64,000 nucleotides of DNA from Thioclava indica (GCF_000714545.1 NZ_AUNB01000001.1:62001-126000), one strand, 5' to 3'. Positions 1-14,428 are shown, counted from the stretch's first letter. Translations and numbers: made by a program. The notes: generated by a model not told the origin, from the sequence alone.

Positions 1-527
1 TCCTGATCAACAACGCCGCGATCTTTACCGCCGCCCCCTTGATCGAGATCACCCGGCAAGATTACGAGCGCGCCTTCAAGATCAATGTCGAAGGCACGCT
101 GTTCATGATGCAGGCCGCCGCGCGCGAGATGATCGCGCAAGGGCGTGGTGGCAAGATCATCAACATGGCAAGCCAAGCCGGACGGCGCGGCGAGGCACTG
201 GTGGCGGTCTATTGCGCCTCTAAGGCGGCGGTCATCAGCCTTACGCAATCTGCCGGGCTGAACCTGATCGAACATGGCATCAACGTGAATGCCATCGCCC
301 CCGGTGTCGTGGATGGCGAGCATTGGGATGGCGTCGATGCCTTCTTTGCCAAATACGAGGGCAAAGCACCGGGCCAGAAAAAGCGCGAAGTCGGCGCGGC
401 CGTGCCGTTCGGACGGATGGGCACCCCACAAGATCTCACCGGGATGGCGGTGTTTCTGGCCTCGGACGAGGCAGAGTACATCGTCGCCCAGACCTATAAT
501 GTCGATGGCGGAAATTGGATGAGCTGA
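1..527 (+). CDS. smoS: Sorbitol/polyol dehydrogenase, SDR family (5' end outside window)
   Basis: Short-chain dehydrogenase/reductase oxidising sorbitol or a related polyol with NAD+ in the cytoplasm. The frame is open from base 3, so the N-terminal Rossmann half lies before the window. Visible are the SDR NNAA motif (bases 9-20), the conserved serine region NMASQAG and the catalytic YCASK (Tyr-x3-Lys). The C-terminal part, with VDGEHWDGVDA and the ending YNVDGGNWMS, closely resembles Rhodobacter sorbitol dehydrogenase SmoS as I remember it. The stop is one base before the mannitol dehydrogenase start, so the two are co-transcribed, probably as the end of a polyol uptake and catabolism operon. 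Substrate is inferred from family resemblance and context. Confidence 0.9.
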   Translation, partial: LINNAAIFTAAPLIEITRQDYERAFKINVEGTLFMMQAAAREMIAQGRGGKIINMASQAGRRGEALVAVYCASKAAVISLTQSAGLNLIEHGINVNAIAPGVVDGEHWDGVDAFFAKYEGKAPGQKKREVGAAVPFGRMGTPQDLTGMAVFLASDEAEYIVAQTYNVDGGNWMS

Positions 528-528
528 C

Positions 529-1992
529 ATGAAACTCTCAAACGCAACGCTTGATCTTCTGCCCGATGATGTCGCCCGCCCCACCTATGATCGCAGCGCC
601 TTGAGCGCGGGCATCGTCCATATCGGATGTGGCAATTTCCACCGTGCGCATCAGGCGGTTTACCTTGATGACCTGTTCAACCTTGGGATCGGCCATGACT
701 GGGCGCTGCTGGGGGCTGGCGTGCGCGCAGGCGATGCCAAGATGGGCGAGGTATTGATGGCGCAGGACGGCATGTCGAGCGTGATCGAACTGGACCCCGG
801 CGCGAAATCGGCGCGCGTGATCGGCGCGATGACGGGCTTTGTGCCGGTGGCCTCGGGCAATGCGCCCCTGATCGCGGCGATGTCAGACCCGGCAATCCGC
901 ATTGTCTCGTTGACGGTGACCGAGGGCGGCTATTTCATCGACCCCGAGACCGGCACTTTCAGCCCCACCCATCCCGATATTGCCGCCGATGCGGCCAACC
1001 CGGACGCCCCCGACACCGCATTTGGCGCGATCATCGCGGCGCTCAAGGCACGCCGCGCCGCCGGTATTGCGCCCTTCACCGTGATGTGCTGCGACAACGT
1101 CCCCCATAACGGCCATGTCACGCGCGATGCTGTGGTCGGGCTGGCGCAACTGTCCGATCCGGAACTCGCGGGCTGGATCAAATCCAATGTCGCTTTCCCC
1201 AATTCGATGGTGGATCGTATCACCCCCGCCACCGGCCCGCGTGAGCGCGCTTTGGCGGAAAGCTTCGGTCTGGAAGATGCCGCCCCCGTCACCTGCGAAC
1301 CGTTCCGCCAATGGGTGATGGAGGACAATTTCCCCGCAGGCCGCCCGCCGCTGGAAAAGGTCGGCGTGACCTTCACCGATGCGGTGGACCGGTTCGAGAC
1401 GATGAAAATCCGCATCCTGAATGGCGGGCATGCGATTATCGCCTATGCTGCGGGCCTGCGCGATATCGACTTCGCCCATGAGGCATTGGCCGATCCCCAG
1501 ATCCGCGCCTATCTCGACAAGATCGAAACCACCGAGATCCTGCCGATCATCCCCCCCGTCCCCGACACCGATTTGCAAGACTACAAGCAACTGATCCTCA
1601 ATCGGTTTTCCAACCCGGAAATCGCCGATCAGATCCGCCGCCTGTGCTTTGACGGGTTCAACCGGCAACCCAAATTCATCATCACGTCGATCCGGGACCG
1701 GCTGGCGAAGGAGCTGGGTTGTGACGGGCTAGTGCTGGCAAGCGCGCTGTGGTGTCGTTATTGCGCTGGCACGACTGAGACCGGGGCCGAGATCGCGCCG
1801 AACGACCCGAATTGGGATCGTCTGGTGGCGACGTCTAATGAGGCCAAGACCCGCCCCGCCGCTTGGCTGGAAATGTCGGAAATCTATGGCGATCTTTCGA
1901 AAAACGCCGACCTTGTGGCGCAGTTCACCAAGACGCTGAATGACGTCTGGGCGCGCGGATCGCAGGCGGTGATCGCGGATTATCTCAAGTAA
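529..1992 (+). CDS. mtlK: Mannitol 2-dehydrogenase (long-chain polyol dehydrogenase)
   Basis: Oxidises D-mannitol (possibly also D-arabitol or sorbitol) to the ketose with NAD+. The 487-residue protein has the usual length of the polyol-specific long-chain dehydrogenases. The N-terminal nucleotide-binding region contains HIGCGNFHRAHQA (residues 31-43). The catalytic signature Lys293-x4-Asn298-x2-His301 is present, preceded by the family motif VDRITPATGPRE (228-239). The start codon lies one base after the smoS stop, so it is translated from the same message. Polyol-to-ketose oxidation by both enzymes points to a sorbitol/mannitol operon whose transporter genes would lie upstream of the window. 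Confidence 0.93.
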   Translation: MKLSNATLDLLPDDVARPTYDRSALSAGIVHIGCGNFHRAHQAVYLDDLFNLGIGHDWALLGAGVRAGDAKMGEVLMAQDGMSSVIELDPGAKSARVIGAMTGFVPVASGNAPLIAAMSDPAIRIVSLTVTEGGYFIDPETGTFSPTHPDIAADAANPDAPDTAFGAIIAALKARRAAGIAPFTVMCCDNVPHNGHVTRDAVVGLAQLSDPELAGWIKSNVAFPNSMVDRITPATGPRERALAESFGLEDAAPVTCEPFRQWVMEDNFPAGRPPLEKVGVTFTDAVDRFETMKIRILNGGHAIIAYAAGLRDIDFAHEALADPQIRAYLDKIETTEILPIIPPVPDTDLQDYKQLILNRFSNPEIADQIRRLCFDGFNRQPKFIITSIRDRLAKELGCDGLVLASALWCRYCAGTTETGAEIAPNDPNWDRLVATSNEAKTRPAAWLEMSEIYGDLSKNADLVAQFTKTLNDVWARGSQAVIADYLK

Positions 1993-1998
1993 AAGCTG

Positions 1999-2022
1999 AG
2001 GCGCAGGGTTAAATCTGCGCCT
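1999..2022. terminator. Hairpin between convergent mtlK and H-lectin genes
   Basis: A perfect 8-bp inverted repeat (AGGCGCAG at 1999-2006 and CTGCGCCT at 2015-2022) with an 8-base loop lies just after the mtlK stop and touches the stop of the convergent gene. There is no T run on either side, so it is a weak candidate for a shared transcription stop or a 3'-end-protecting stem. Confidence 0.4.
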
Positions 2023-2371
2023 AGTGAATATCCCAGTCGTCCTCGTGGGCGCAGGCGCCCATCGCGATCCAGTCAGCGCGCACCCGCGCCACGCGGGTAT
2101 CCCCCCATGTGCGAAACACGATCACGAATCCCTCTGGCGTGACCATCTCGGCGGAAATATCCATCCGACCGTTGTGTTTTTGATCAATGTCCCACATCGA
2201 CAGCGCGACATGCACCATCGGTTTCGCGATGAACGTATCAGGAAAACTGACCAGTTTGCGCAGCTCGCGAGGACCATCGCCGGTCCACATTGCGCCACCA
2301 TCCTGATAATCGGAAAACAGCACGATAGAGCCCTGCTGCATCCCCAAACGATGGCTTTCTATCGTGATCAT
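2021..2371 (-). CDS. H-type lectin domain protein
   Basis: A 116-residue single-domain protein without a signal peptide. The central segment with FPDTFIAKPMVHVALSMWD and the later pattern GFVIVFRTWGDTRVARVRADWIAMG match the H-type (Helix pomatia agglutinin-like) lectin fold as I recall the family; such proteins bind sugars in other settings. I recall members of this family as frequent downstream neighbours of atpC in Rhodobacterales. Here it lies on the same strand as the ATP synthase genes but beyond a strong terminator (2423-2449), so it depends on read-through or on a promoter in the short gap. Sugar binding and any link to ATP synthase are unproven. Confidence 0.75.
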   Translation of the reverse strand: MITIESHRLGMQQGSIVLFSDYQDGGAMWTGDGPRELRKLVSFPDTFIAKPMVHVALSMWDIDQKHNGRMDISAEMVTPEGFVIVFRTWGDTRVARVRADWIAMGACAHEDDWDIH

Positions 2372-2422
2372 AAAACTGGTCTCCCTGCCCGACCCGATCA
2401 GCTTACGCGCCTCTATAAAAAG

Positions 2423-2449
2423 AAAAAAGCCCCGGAAAAACCGGGGCTT
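2423..2449 (-). terminator. Rho-independent terminator of the atp operon
   Basis: A perfect 9-bp stem (AAGCCCCGG at 2427-2435, CCGGGGCTT at 2441-2449) with a 5-base loop is followed, reading the minus strand, by a run of T (complement of the A run 2423-2428). It stands 21 bases after the atpC stop and is the clearest intrinsic terminator in the window. Confidence 0.9.
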
Positions 2450-2470
2450 GTTTCGTATCTTTCAACTGGC

Positions 2471-2872
2471 TCACAGCGTCATATGGGTGCCCATGGCTTC
2501 CATATCCGCCAGCAACTTGGCGGTGAGATCGGCCACCGACGGGTGGGCTTCCTCATGGACGCGGCGGGCCTCGGCGATCAGCTTCTCGTGGACTTCACGG
2601 GTGAATTCCTCGGCAGGCAGCGAGCGCTCGGCCAGAATTGTCACACCCTCGGGCGTAATTTCGGCAAAGCCACCCGTCACTGCATAGCTGTGCGTTTCCG
2701 AGCGCGTCACGAGCGTCAACTTGCCCGGGCGCAGCGTGGTAAGCATCGGCGCGTGGCCGGGCATCACCGTCAGGTCGCCATCAGCGCCCGGAACCATGAC
2801 CTCGATCGCTTCCTCTTCCGAGGCGAGCTTGCGCTCGGGGGCGACCAGATCGAATTGCATCGTGTCGGCCAT
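2471..2872 (-). CDS. atpC: ATP synthase F1 subunit epsilon
   Basis: Central-stalk subunit of the F1 sector, on the cytoplasmic side of the inner membrane. The 133-residue protein has the N-terminal beta-sandwich with the signature GADGDLTVMPGHAPMLT (about residues 29-45) and a C-terminal helical part. It is the last gene of atpHAGDC, 9 bases after atpD, and is followed by a strong terminator. The C-terminal helical domain of this subunit can inhibit ATP hydrolysis in many bacteria; in alphaproteobacteria a separate zeta subunit often takes that role, and none is seen here. Confidence 0.96.
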   Translation of the reverse strand: MADTMQFDLVAPERKLASEEEAIEVMVPGADGDLTVMPGHAPMLTTLRPGKLTLVTRSETHSYAVTGGFAEITPEGVTILAERSLPAEEFTREVHEKLIAEARRVHEEAHPSVADLTAKLLADMEAMGTHMTL

Positions 2873-2881
2873 AACGCCTCC

Positions 2882-5196
<2,315 letters not shown>

Positions 5197-5217
5197 ATCC
5201 CTGTCCTTTCAGGCCAA

Positions 5218-6747
5218 TCACGCGAAGGTCTTGGCGAATTCGTCAATGGCGGCTTTCAGCTTGTCAGCTGCGTCACCCTTGATCTTGGGATCTTCCTGGG
5301 TGAGCCAGTCGAGGATGTCCTTGCGCGAGTTGCGCAGATAATCCAGCAAGCCATTCTCGAAACGACCAACCTCGGCCACCGGGATATCGTCGAGGAACCC
5401 GTTGGTGCCCGCAAAGATCACGGCCACGATTTCCGCATTGGTCAGCGGCGAGTATTGCGGCTGTTTCATCAGCTCGGTCAGGCGCGCGCCCCGGTTCAGA
5501 AGTTTTTGCGTTGCCGCATCCAGATCCGAGCCGAACTGTGCAAATGCTGCCATTTCGCGATACTGGGCGAGTTCCAGTTTCACCGGACCAGCCACAGTTT
5601 TCATCGAGTTGGTCTGCGCCGAGGAGCCAACGCGCGACACCGACAGACCGGTGTTCACAGCGGGGCGGATACCTTGGTAGAACAGTTCCGTTTCGAGGAA
5701 GATCTGACCGTCGGTGATCGAGATCACGTTGGTCGGAATAAACGCCGACACGTCGCCGCCTTGGGTTTCGATAACCGGCAGAGCCGTCAACGAGCCCGAG
5801 CCGAAATCTTCGTTCAGCTTGGCCGAACGTTCCAGCAGGCGGGAGTGCAGATAGAACACGTCACCCGGATAGGCTTCGCGGCCCGGCGGACGACGCAGCA
5901 GCAGCGACATCTGGCGATAGGCCACAGCCTGCTTGGACAGATCGTCATAGATGATCAGCGCGTGCATGCCGTTATCGCGGAAATATTCCGCCATCGCGGT
6001 TGCGGTGTAGGGCGCAAGATACTGCATCGGCGCGGGGTCCGAAGCGGTCGCAGCGATCACGGTGGTGTATTCAATCGCACCGGTCTCTTCGAGCTTTTTC
6101 ACAAGCTGCGCCACGGTCGAGCGTTTCTGACCGATCGCGACGTAGAAGCAATGCAGCTTATTGTCGGGCGAAGCGTCGTTATACGATTTCTGGTTCAGGA
6201 TCGTATCCAACGCGATCGCGGTTTTACCGGTCTGACGGTCACCGATGATCAATTCGCGCTGGCCACGCCCGATCGGGATCATGGCGTCAACCGATTTCAG
6301 GCCGGTTGCCATCGGTTCGTGAACCGATTTACGCGGGATGATGCCCGGAGCCTTGACGTCAGCCACGCGGCGCTCGGTGCTCTCGATGGCGCCTTTGCCG
6401 TCGATTGCGTTGCCCAGACCATCAACGACGCGGCCCAGCAGGCCCTTGCCAACCGGCACGTCCACGATGGAGTTCGTGCGCTTGACGACATCGCCTTCTT
6501 TGATGTCCTGGTCCGAACCGAAGATCACGACGCCGACGTTGTCAGCTTCGAGGTTCAGTGCCATCCCGCGGATACCACCGGGGAATTCGACCATTTCACC
6601 GGCCTGCACATTATCGAGCCCGTAGACGCGCGCGATACCGTCACCAACCGACAGCACACGACCGACTTCGGCCACTTGGGCGTCTTGCCCGAAATTCTTG
6701 ATCTGGTCCTTGAGGATCGCAGAAATCTCAGCTGCTTGGATGCCCAT
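5218..6747 (-). CDS. atpA: ATP synthase F1 subunit alpha
   Basis: Non-catalytic nucleotide-binding subunit of F1. The 509-residue protein has the Walker A motif GDRQTGKT at residues 169-176 and the conserved segment [20 protein letters not shown] (conserved alpha signature) later in the chain. The start is immediately after the atpH stop with no spacer, which suggests translational coupling. Confidence 0.98.
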   Translation of the reverse strand: MGIQAAEISAILKDQIKNFGQDAQVAEVGRVLSVGDGIARVYGLDNVQAGEMVEFPGGIRGMALNLEADNVGVVIFGSDQDIKEGDVVKRTNSIVDVPVGKGLLGRVVDGLGNAIDGKGAIESTERRVADVKAPGIIPRKSVHEPMATGLKSVDAMIPIGRGQRELIIGDRQTGKTAIALDTILNQKSYNDASPDNKLHCFYVAIGQKRSTVAQLVKKLEETGAIEYTTVIAATASDPAPMQYLAPYTATAMAEYFRDNGMHALIIYDDLSKQAVAYRQMSLLLRRPPGREAYPGDVFYLHSRLLERSAKLNEDFGSGSLTALPVIETQGGDVSAFIPTNVISITDGQIFLETELFYQGIRPAVNTGLSVSRVGSSAQTNSMKTVAGPVKLELAQYREMAAFAQFGSDLDAATQKLLNRGARLTELMKQPQYSPLTNAEIVAVIFAGTNGFLDDIPVAEVGRFENGLLDYLRNSRKDILDWLTQEDPKIKGDAADKLKAAIDEFAKTFA

Positions 6748-7308
6748 TTATCCGACCTCTTTCATGGCGTTCTTGAGAGTAGCGAGTTTCGAGCGGATCG
6801 ACGTGTCGATCATGCGCGAACCCAATTTTACAATCATACCACCGATGAGGCTTTCATCGACAGCGGTGTCCAGTTTGACGGTTTTACCCGTTTGCTTATG
6901 CAGCGTTTCAGCCAAAGCCTTGGCTTGCGCGGCAGAGAGTTCCGAGGCCGAGGTGACCTCGGCCGTCACTTCGCCTTTGTGATCGGCGATCAGGTCGTTC
7001 AACGCGACCAGGAGTTGCGGCAGCGTGAACAGGCGACGCTTGGCCGCCATCAGTTGCAAGCCGTTGCTCATCGCGCTGGACAGGCCCATTTTGCCTGCCA
7101 GTTCGGCAACGACTTTCATCTGCTCATCACGTGTATAAACCGGCGAAACGGTCAGATCGCGCAGATCGGACGAGCTTGCCAGCGCCGCGCGCAGGGCCGC
7201 AACATCGGCCTCCAGCGCGGGGATGGTTTTCGAGTCACTCGAAAGTTCAAAAATTGCGAGCGCATAACGCCCCGCGATGCTTGCGGAAATCGAAGCTGGT
7301 TCGGACAC
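6748..7308 (-). CDS. atpH: ATP synthase F1 subunit delta (OSCP)
   Basis: Peripheral-stalk subunit joining F1 to the F0 b subunits. I place the start at the GTG at 7308, giving a 186-residue protein beginning with (V)[21 protein letters not shown], because a GGAAGG ribosome site stands five to six bases upstream and because the family normally starts here. A longer open frame to 7386 adds an arginine-rich stretch that does not look like protein. First gene of the operon; F0 genes are not in the window, as is usual for alphaproteobacteria, where atp genes are split into two loci. Confidence 0.93.
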   Translation of the reverse strand: MSEPASISASIAGRYALAIFELSSDSKTIPALEADVAALRAALASSSDLRDLTVSPVYTRDEQMKVVAELAGKMGLSSAMSNGLQLMAAKRRLFTLPQLLVALNDLIADHKGEVTAEVTSASELSAAQAKALAETLHKQTGKTVKLDTAVDESLIGGMIVKLGSRMIDTSIRSKLATLKNAMKEVG

Positions 7309-7654
7309 GTCCACCCTTCCGATGCTTGTTGCCCCCGCCCCACACCCGACGGGCCCGGTGGGAGGTCTCCTCCGGCGCGCTAACAATCATCCAGCGCACC
7401 ACATATCGCAGAGGTGAGTAGCAGAGCAATTCCCCCCTCGCAACCGTCTTGAACACCAGAATGTGAGCGAACACCCGCATTTTATCCGTCGTCGCGCTAA
7501 GGTGACACAGCGTGTACAGCAATGGGGGCGCTAACAGTTAAAAAATCCGGTCGCGGGGCCGAATCCGAACGAATATCTAAAGACACGGTGAATCACCCCG
7601 AGCCCGCGCGAAACAGCCGCGCCAATCCTGACGCCTGACCCGTGAAACGCACTC
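7309..7654. other. Intergenic region upstream of the atp operon
   Basis: About 346 bases between the atpH start and the 3' end of the methyltransferase gene, both on the minus strand. It must hold the atp operon promoter and the end of the methyltransferase message. Short open frames here have no recognisable product. I see no convincing -35/-10 pair, terminator hairpin or operator. Confidence 0.6.
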
Positions 7655-8413
7655 TTAAATCGGCTTGGACACCGGCTTGACCGCGCCCTCCAGAATCGAC
7701 AGCGGGCGGCGCACCTTAGAGCCCAGCCCGGAATCAGGGCGCGAATGCACCTGTTTTGAAACCTCAAGTACGATCACCCCCGCCGCCAGCACGCCCGATA
7801 CCTTGGTGCCCACGCGCTCCCACATCGCGGACGAACGCAGCCAGAAGCGGCGGTGGCTGGGCGGTATATAAAGGGCTGCCGTCTGGCGCTCGGGCACGAA
7901 CCCCGAACGGCGCGCGAGTTGATCAAGCTGCCCGCCCGTAAACGGTTTGCCAAACCCGAAGGGCGTAGATTCGCTGGGCGCCCACAGGCCCGCACGGTTG
8001 GGCACGATAAACAGCGCCCGTCCCCCCGGCCCCAGAACCCGCCAGCATTCCGCCATCAACGCCTCGGTATTGTCCGAGGTTTCAAGCCCGTGCATCACGA
8101 TCAGCCGATCCACGCGGCCCGTTTCAAGCGGCCAGCGGGTTTCTTCACACAGCACCGACACATTGGGCTGCCCCGCAGGCCACGGCATCACGCCCTGCGC
8201 GGCGGGCATCAACCCGATCACCCGCCGCGCATGCTCTAGATAGGGGCGCAAAAGCGGCACGGCAAACCCGTATCCAGCGACCGTTTGCCCCGTCAGCGCA
8301 GAGCCCGTCGAAGGCCACAGCCCCACCACCTTGTCGCGGATCGCGCGCTGCGCGGCACGGCCAAGTTGCGTCCGGTAATAGAAATTTCGCAGATCGAGCA
8401 CGTCGAGATGCAT
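7655..8413 (-). CDS. Class I SAM-dependent methyltransferase
   Basis: Cytoplasmic methyltransferase of the Methyltransf_11 type, substrate unknown. The 252-residue protein has a degenerate SAM-binding region ([24 protein letters not shown], about residues 45-68) and the more typical motif IV/post IV segment [38 protein letters not shown]. The GxGxG loop is reduced (AGYGF). It is divergent from gloB, with 62 bases between them; the pairing with gloB is, from memory, common in Rhodobacterales. No evidence in the sequence identifies the methyl acceptor. Confidence 0.8.
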   Translation of the reverse strand: MHLDVLDLRNFYYRTQLGRAAQRAIRDKVVGLWPSTGSALTGQTVAGYGFAVPLLRPYLEHARRVIGLMPAAQGVMPWPAGQPNVSVLCEETRWPLETGRVDRLIVMHGLETSDNTEALMAECWRVLGPGGRALFIVPNRAGLWAPSESTPFGFGKPFTGGQLDQLARRSGFVPERQTAALYIPPSHRRFWLRSSAMWERVGTKVSGVLAAGVIVLEVSKQVHSRPDSGLGSKVRRPLSILEGAVKPVSKPI

Positions 8414-8475
8414 TGCGTGTCGGTCCTCCTTCGGCTTAGCTTGGGTTCAAGATAGTCATTGCGGTAGAAAACACC

Positions 8476-9246
8476 ATGTCCGTCGAATTGCTGATCATTC
8501 CCTGCCTCGCCGATAACTATGCCTATATCGTGCATGAGGCCGCGACCGATACCACAACCGTGATCGACGTCCCCGAGGCACCTCCGGTTCTCAAGGCGTT
8601 GACCGAACGTGGCTGGAAGGCGAATTTGATTTTGCTCACGCATCATCACAGCGATCACATTGATGGCGCGCAGACCTTGGCGGCGGCGACAGGGGCGAAA
8701 ATCTTGGGCGCGGCGGCGGATGCCCATCGCCTGCCGCGACTGGCCCAGGCGCTGCATCCCGGCGAGACGATCCCGATTGGCATGGAAAAGGTCGAGGTGA
8801 TGGACGCACCCGGCCATACCGTCGGCCATCTCGCCTATTACTTCCCCGAGGCGGGGCTGCTGTTTTCGGGGGACAGTCTGATGAGCTGGGGCTGCGGACG
8901 TCTGTTTGAGGGCTCGGCGGCGCAAATGTTTGAGACCTTGCAGCGCTTTTGCGAATTGCCCGATGAGACGCTGGTTTGCTCGGGGCATGAATATACCGAG
9001 GCGAACGGGCGCTTTGCCCTGAGCCTTGAGCCGGAAAACCCGAATCTGCTGGCGCGCATGGCCGAGGTCCGCGAAACCCGCGCCCAGATGCGCCCGACCC
9101 TGCCCGTCGAATTGGGCCTTGAGAAAGTCACCAACCCGTTCCTGCGCGGCGACGATCCGAAACTGCGCGCAGCCCTTGGCCTGCCCGCCAATGGCACAGC
9201 GCTTGAGGCCTTTACAGAGGCGCGCGCCCGCAAGGATCGGTTTTAA
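8476..9246 (+). CDS. gloB: Hydroxyacylglutathione hydrolase (glyoxalase II)
   Basis: Hydrolyses S-lactoylglutathione to D-lactate and glutathione, the second step of methylglyoxal detoxification. The 256-residue protein belongs to the metallo-beta-lactamase fold: the binuclear metal site THHHSDH is at residues 55-61, followed by the later metal ligand histidines in DAPGHTVGH and the conserved FSGDSLMSWGCGRLFEG and CSGHEYTEAN segments that are specific to glyoxalase II. Its C-terminal RAxKDRF ending is also typical. The 3' end is only 4 bases from the stop of the convergent transglutaminase-like gene. Confidence 0.96.
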   Translation: MSVELLIIPCLADNYAYIVHEAATDTTTVIDVPEAPPVLKALTERGWKANLILLTHHHSDHIDGAQTLAAATGAKILGAAADAHRLPRLAQALHPGETIPIGMEKVEVMDAPGHTVGHLAYYFPEAGLLFSGDSLMSWGCGRLFEGSAAQMFETLQRFCELPDETLVCSGHEYTEANGRFALSLEPENPNLLARMAEVRETRAQMRPTLPVELGLEKVTNPFLRGDDPKLRAALGLPANGTALEAFTEARARKDRF

Positions 9247-9250
9247 CCGC

Positions 9251-10348
9251 TCAGGCTGTCAACTCGCGCGCGGTGATCTGGTAGATGAAGGTTTCGGGAT
9301 CAAGCGAATCCTGCCGTTTACCGTCAATTTCCGCCTGCGGATACATCAGGTAGGGCAGCATCGGATTGCTGGAACCGGGCAGCGCCACGTCATGGGCGTA
9401 GTTATAGGCGACCCAGTTGCCCTCCCACGCCCCAAACAGCGCGCGGCGCACATCGACAACCTTGGGATTATCTAGCGCCAGATTTCCCGCGCCCTCTTGC
9501 AACATCACCTTGCGCACATCCGCCGGATCGACCGGAACCCAGCCAAAGCCCGTCAGGAACACCTCGGCGCGGCAATGCTGGGCCTTGCTGATATCGGGGG
9601 AATTCGCGCCAAGGCTTTTATAGCCGAATTTCGAGGGCGCCACGCGGATGCCATAGACATCACGCGCCGGCAGCCCCGCCGCGCGCGCCAGCCCGACGTA
9701 AAGTGCGTTGAGATCGGCGCATTTCCCGCTCAGATCGCCCATCGCCAGCATTGAGGCCACATCGCCCAAGCCACAGCCCGGCGTCTTGGGATTGCGCACG
9801 GTATTCTCGACGATCCACTCATAGATGGCGCGCGCGCGGTCCAGATCGGATGTCGCGCCCTTGGTGATCTCATCAGAGGTCTGCTTTACCAACCCATCGG
9901 TCGGGATCAGATGCGTCGGCGCGGTATAGCGCGCGTGGTCCTGCGCGCTGAGCGGCGCAACGTCGCCGGGGGTGGAAAGATCCACCGCGCGGTTCTGCGT
10001 CGCGGCCATCGTGCTCAGTTCAAAGCTGCGCGCCGCGTTGCCACCCTTCCAGATCGCATGCACAAAGCTCTCACCCTTGACGGGATCGGTCTGCACGCTG
10101 GCGCTGTCGGCATTGCCCGTCCAGCTGATCGCACCCGGCTTCATCCAATCCGCCGCTGTGACCGAGGGCACAGGCAGCCAAAGCTGCGCGCCCGTCTCGC
10201 TGGCCGGTAAGGTGACGCGGGTGCGCAGGTCAAAGTCTCGCCAGCCATCGGGTTTGGGCGTGAAACCCGCGCTTGCGATAGAGGGCAGCATCGCGCCAAG
10301 CGCAGAGGCCGAAGAGATCTTCATAAGGGTGCGTCTGGTGATCTGCAT
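9251..10348 (-). CDS. Tat-exported transglutaminase-like domain protein
   Basis: Probably a periplasmic protein with a papain-like transglutaminase core. I choose the start at 10348: it gives a 365-residue protein beginning MQITRRTLMKISSASALGAM, a twin-arginine signal (RRTLMK) with hydrophobic stretch and an ASA cleavage site. The longer frame to 10405 adds an implausible leader. The core has the catalytic triad candidates Cys210 (LSGKCADLNALY), His258 (AQHCRAEVF) and Asp274 (WVPVDPADV). Substrate unknown: members of this superfamily include cysteine proteases and cross-linking enzymes. It is a single-gene unit. Confidence 0.82.
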   Translation of the reverse strand: MQITRRTLMKISSASALGAMLPSIASAGFTPKPDGWRDFDLRTRVTLPASETGAQLWLPVPSVTAADWMKPGAISWTGNADSASVQTDPVKGESFVHAIWKGGNAARSFELSTMAATQNRAVDLSTPGDVAPLSAQDHARYTAPTHLIPTDGLVKQTSDEITKGATSDLDRARAIYEWIVENTVRNPKTPGCGLGDVASMLAMGDLSGKCADLNALYVGLARAAGLPARDVYGIRVAPSKFGYKSLGANSPDISKAQHCRAEVFLTGFGWVPVDPADVRKVMLQEGAGNLALDNPKVVDVRRALFGAWEGNWVAYNYAHDVALPGSSNPMLPYLMYPQAEIDGKRQDSLDPETFIYQITARELTA

Positions 10349-10507
10349 GCGTGCGCTCCGTGTTTTCTGCCCCCCTTCTCTAGTCGTGCCCCGGCCCCAG
10401 AGCAAGGCCGCGAGCGCCCCGCCCGTTAACGCCCAATTGCGCGCCCGGCTTGCATCCAGCGCCCGTAGCGGCGATATCTATCACGCCTGTTCACAAATTC
10501 AGTTCGT

Positions 10508-11806
10508 ATGCCTCTCCCCATTTTACCCCGAGAAATCCGCCAACAAATACGCCGTTTCGGTCCCTCGATGGGGCGCCGACCGGGGGTTGATATTCTGCGC
10601 GGTGCGATCGGGGCGGGCCTCGCGATTTTCTTTGTGACCTTCATCGTCACTCTTCTGCCCCACTCGCGTCAGGCAAATATTTATCTGGTCTCGTCCTTTG
10701 CCTCCACGGCTGTACTGTTATTCGTGCTGCCCAATTCGCCGCTTGCGCAGCCTTGGGCCTCGATGTTGGGGATGCTGATCTCAGCGGTGGTGCCGATTTT
10801 GGTGTTGCAGATAATCCCGCCGCCTTATGCCGACGGGCTGGCCGTGGCAGCCGCGATTGCCACGATGATGGCGGCGCGCGCGTTGCACCCGCCTGCGGCT
10901 GGAATCGCGCTGCTTGTGGTGCTTGAACATGAGGCAGGAATTCATCTCGGCCTTGGTTTTGCGGTGTTTCCCATTGCCACGCTGACAGGGGTGCTGATCG
11001 TCTTTGCGATGATCTACAACCGCTTCTTCGGCATCTCTTATCCAACGCGGCCGCTATCCTCTAACGCAGCTCGCGATATCGGCACGCGCGGCCCCGCCCG
11101 CACACTTAGCCAGCGCGATCTGGCCGATCTGCTCGTCGAGTTCAACCACTCCGCCAACCTCGCCCCGGCCGATCTGGCCCGGCTGCTGGCGGCTGCTGAG
11201 CACCGCGCCGCCGAAGCCCTGCTGGCCGAAACGCTGGTGCGCGATGTCATGACACATAATCCCGTTAGCGTGACCCCCGAGGCACCGCTGAGCGAGATCG
11301 TGAGCAAGATGACCACCCTCAATGTGCACACCTTGCCAGTGGTCGATAGCCTTGGCTATTATCTGGGTCTTGTCGATCAACATGACGCGCTTGACGAGCT
11401 GTTTAAGGAATTCGACCTGCTGCGCCGCCCGTTCCGCTTTCGCGCCGCCCCCCCCGAGGCCGAAGCGCGCGCAATCCTTCACACCGATATGCAAACCGTT
11501 GAGGGCGACACCCCCGTGGGCACCCTGCTTGAACGGCTGGCGCGGCGCGAGGCCCGCGTGGTGCCCGTCACCGAAGCGGGCCATCTGACAGGCATCCTGA
11601 CGCGCACCGACATCATGGCGCTACTGCTCAAACACTCCCCGGAGGCGCATCTTAAAGATGACCTTGAGAGCGACGAGGTCGCCCCCGCCCCGCCCCCAAC
11701 CAATGCCGCGCCCGAGGCAGTGAATGGCGCACAGGACACGCAAGAATCGCCGGCAAAGGATCAAACCGTCGACGATCCGGTCGCGCCGATCACGCCTGCG
11801 CCCTAA
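10508..11806 (+). CDS. HPP family integral membrane protein with two CBS domains
   Basis: A 432-residue inner-membrane protein. Residues about 28-180 form the HPP domain, with four or five hydrophobic segments and the defining motif ALHPPAAGIAL (around residue 130). Two CBS domains follow: VRDVMTHNPVSVTP to about residue 300, and about residues 315-375 ending GILTRTDIMALLLK. CBS pairs usually sense adenosine nucleotides. The last 55 residues are acidic and proline/alanine rich, probably disordered. HPP proteins have been linked to nitrite transport in chloroplasts and cyanobacteria, but the substrate here is unknown. No clear ribosome site precedes the first ATG; a later start at 10568 is possible. 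Confidence 0.82.
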   Translation: MPLPILPREIRQQIRRFGPSMGRRPGVDILRGAIGAGLAIFFVTFIVTLLPHSRQANIYLVSSFASTAVLLFVLPNSPLAQPWASMLGMLISAVVPILVLQIIPPPYADGLAVAAAIATMMAARALHPPAAGIALLVVLEHEAGIHLGLGFAVFPIATLTGVLIVFAMIYNRFFGISYPTRPLSSNAARDIGTRGPARTLSQRDLADLLVEFNHSANLAPADLARLLAAAEHRAAEALLAETLVRDVMTHNPVSVTPEAPLSEIVSKMTTLNVHTLPVVDSLGYYLGLVDQHDALDELFKEFDLLRRPFRFRAAPPEAEARAILHTDMQTVEGDTPVGTLLERLARREARVVPVTEAGHLTGILTRTDIMALLLKHSPEAHLKDDLESDEVAPAPPPTNAAPEAVNGAQDTQESPAKDQTVDDPVAPITPAP

Positions 11807-12106
11807 AAGACGAGGCCCGCCCGCGCGCCGAGTCGCACAGGATTTAAGCAGCGCTCTTGAAACACCGCGCGCCCTGCCCCATCTGGGATGCGTAACCCGC
11901 AAACCCCCAAGATATTGCGCAAGCTAGGTGCGTCAGCGCACCATTCCCGCGTAAAAGCGGCTGTTTTTATAGCGCAAAATAAATCGAGGGCGTTTTTTGG
12001 GCATAAAAGACTTGAAGCGCGGCCAAATCCACCGAACTTTAATAATATGAGGTCAGGATAAGCTGAGGGTTCGCCCGCGCCGCATCCGCAGGATAAGGAG
12101 CAGAAC
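11807..12106 (+). other. Intergenic region upstream of clpA
   Basis: About 300 bases that should carry the clpA promoter. It contains AT-rich patches (TTTTTATAGCG near 11964 and TTTAATAATATGAGG near 12039) and CTTGAAG at 12011, which loosely resembles a heat-shock -35 element, but no properly spaced -10 follows. No clpS gene is present here. A GGAG ribosome site stands 7 bases before the clpA ATG. Confidence 0.5.

Positions 12107-14428
<2,322 letters not shown>

Noticed and set aside
12005-12050. Heat-shock sigma-32 promoter upstream of clpA
   Set aside because: CTTGAAG is present but no matching -10 element occurs at the right distance; not strong enough to list as a promoter.
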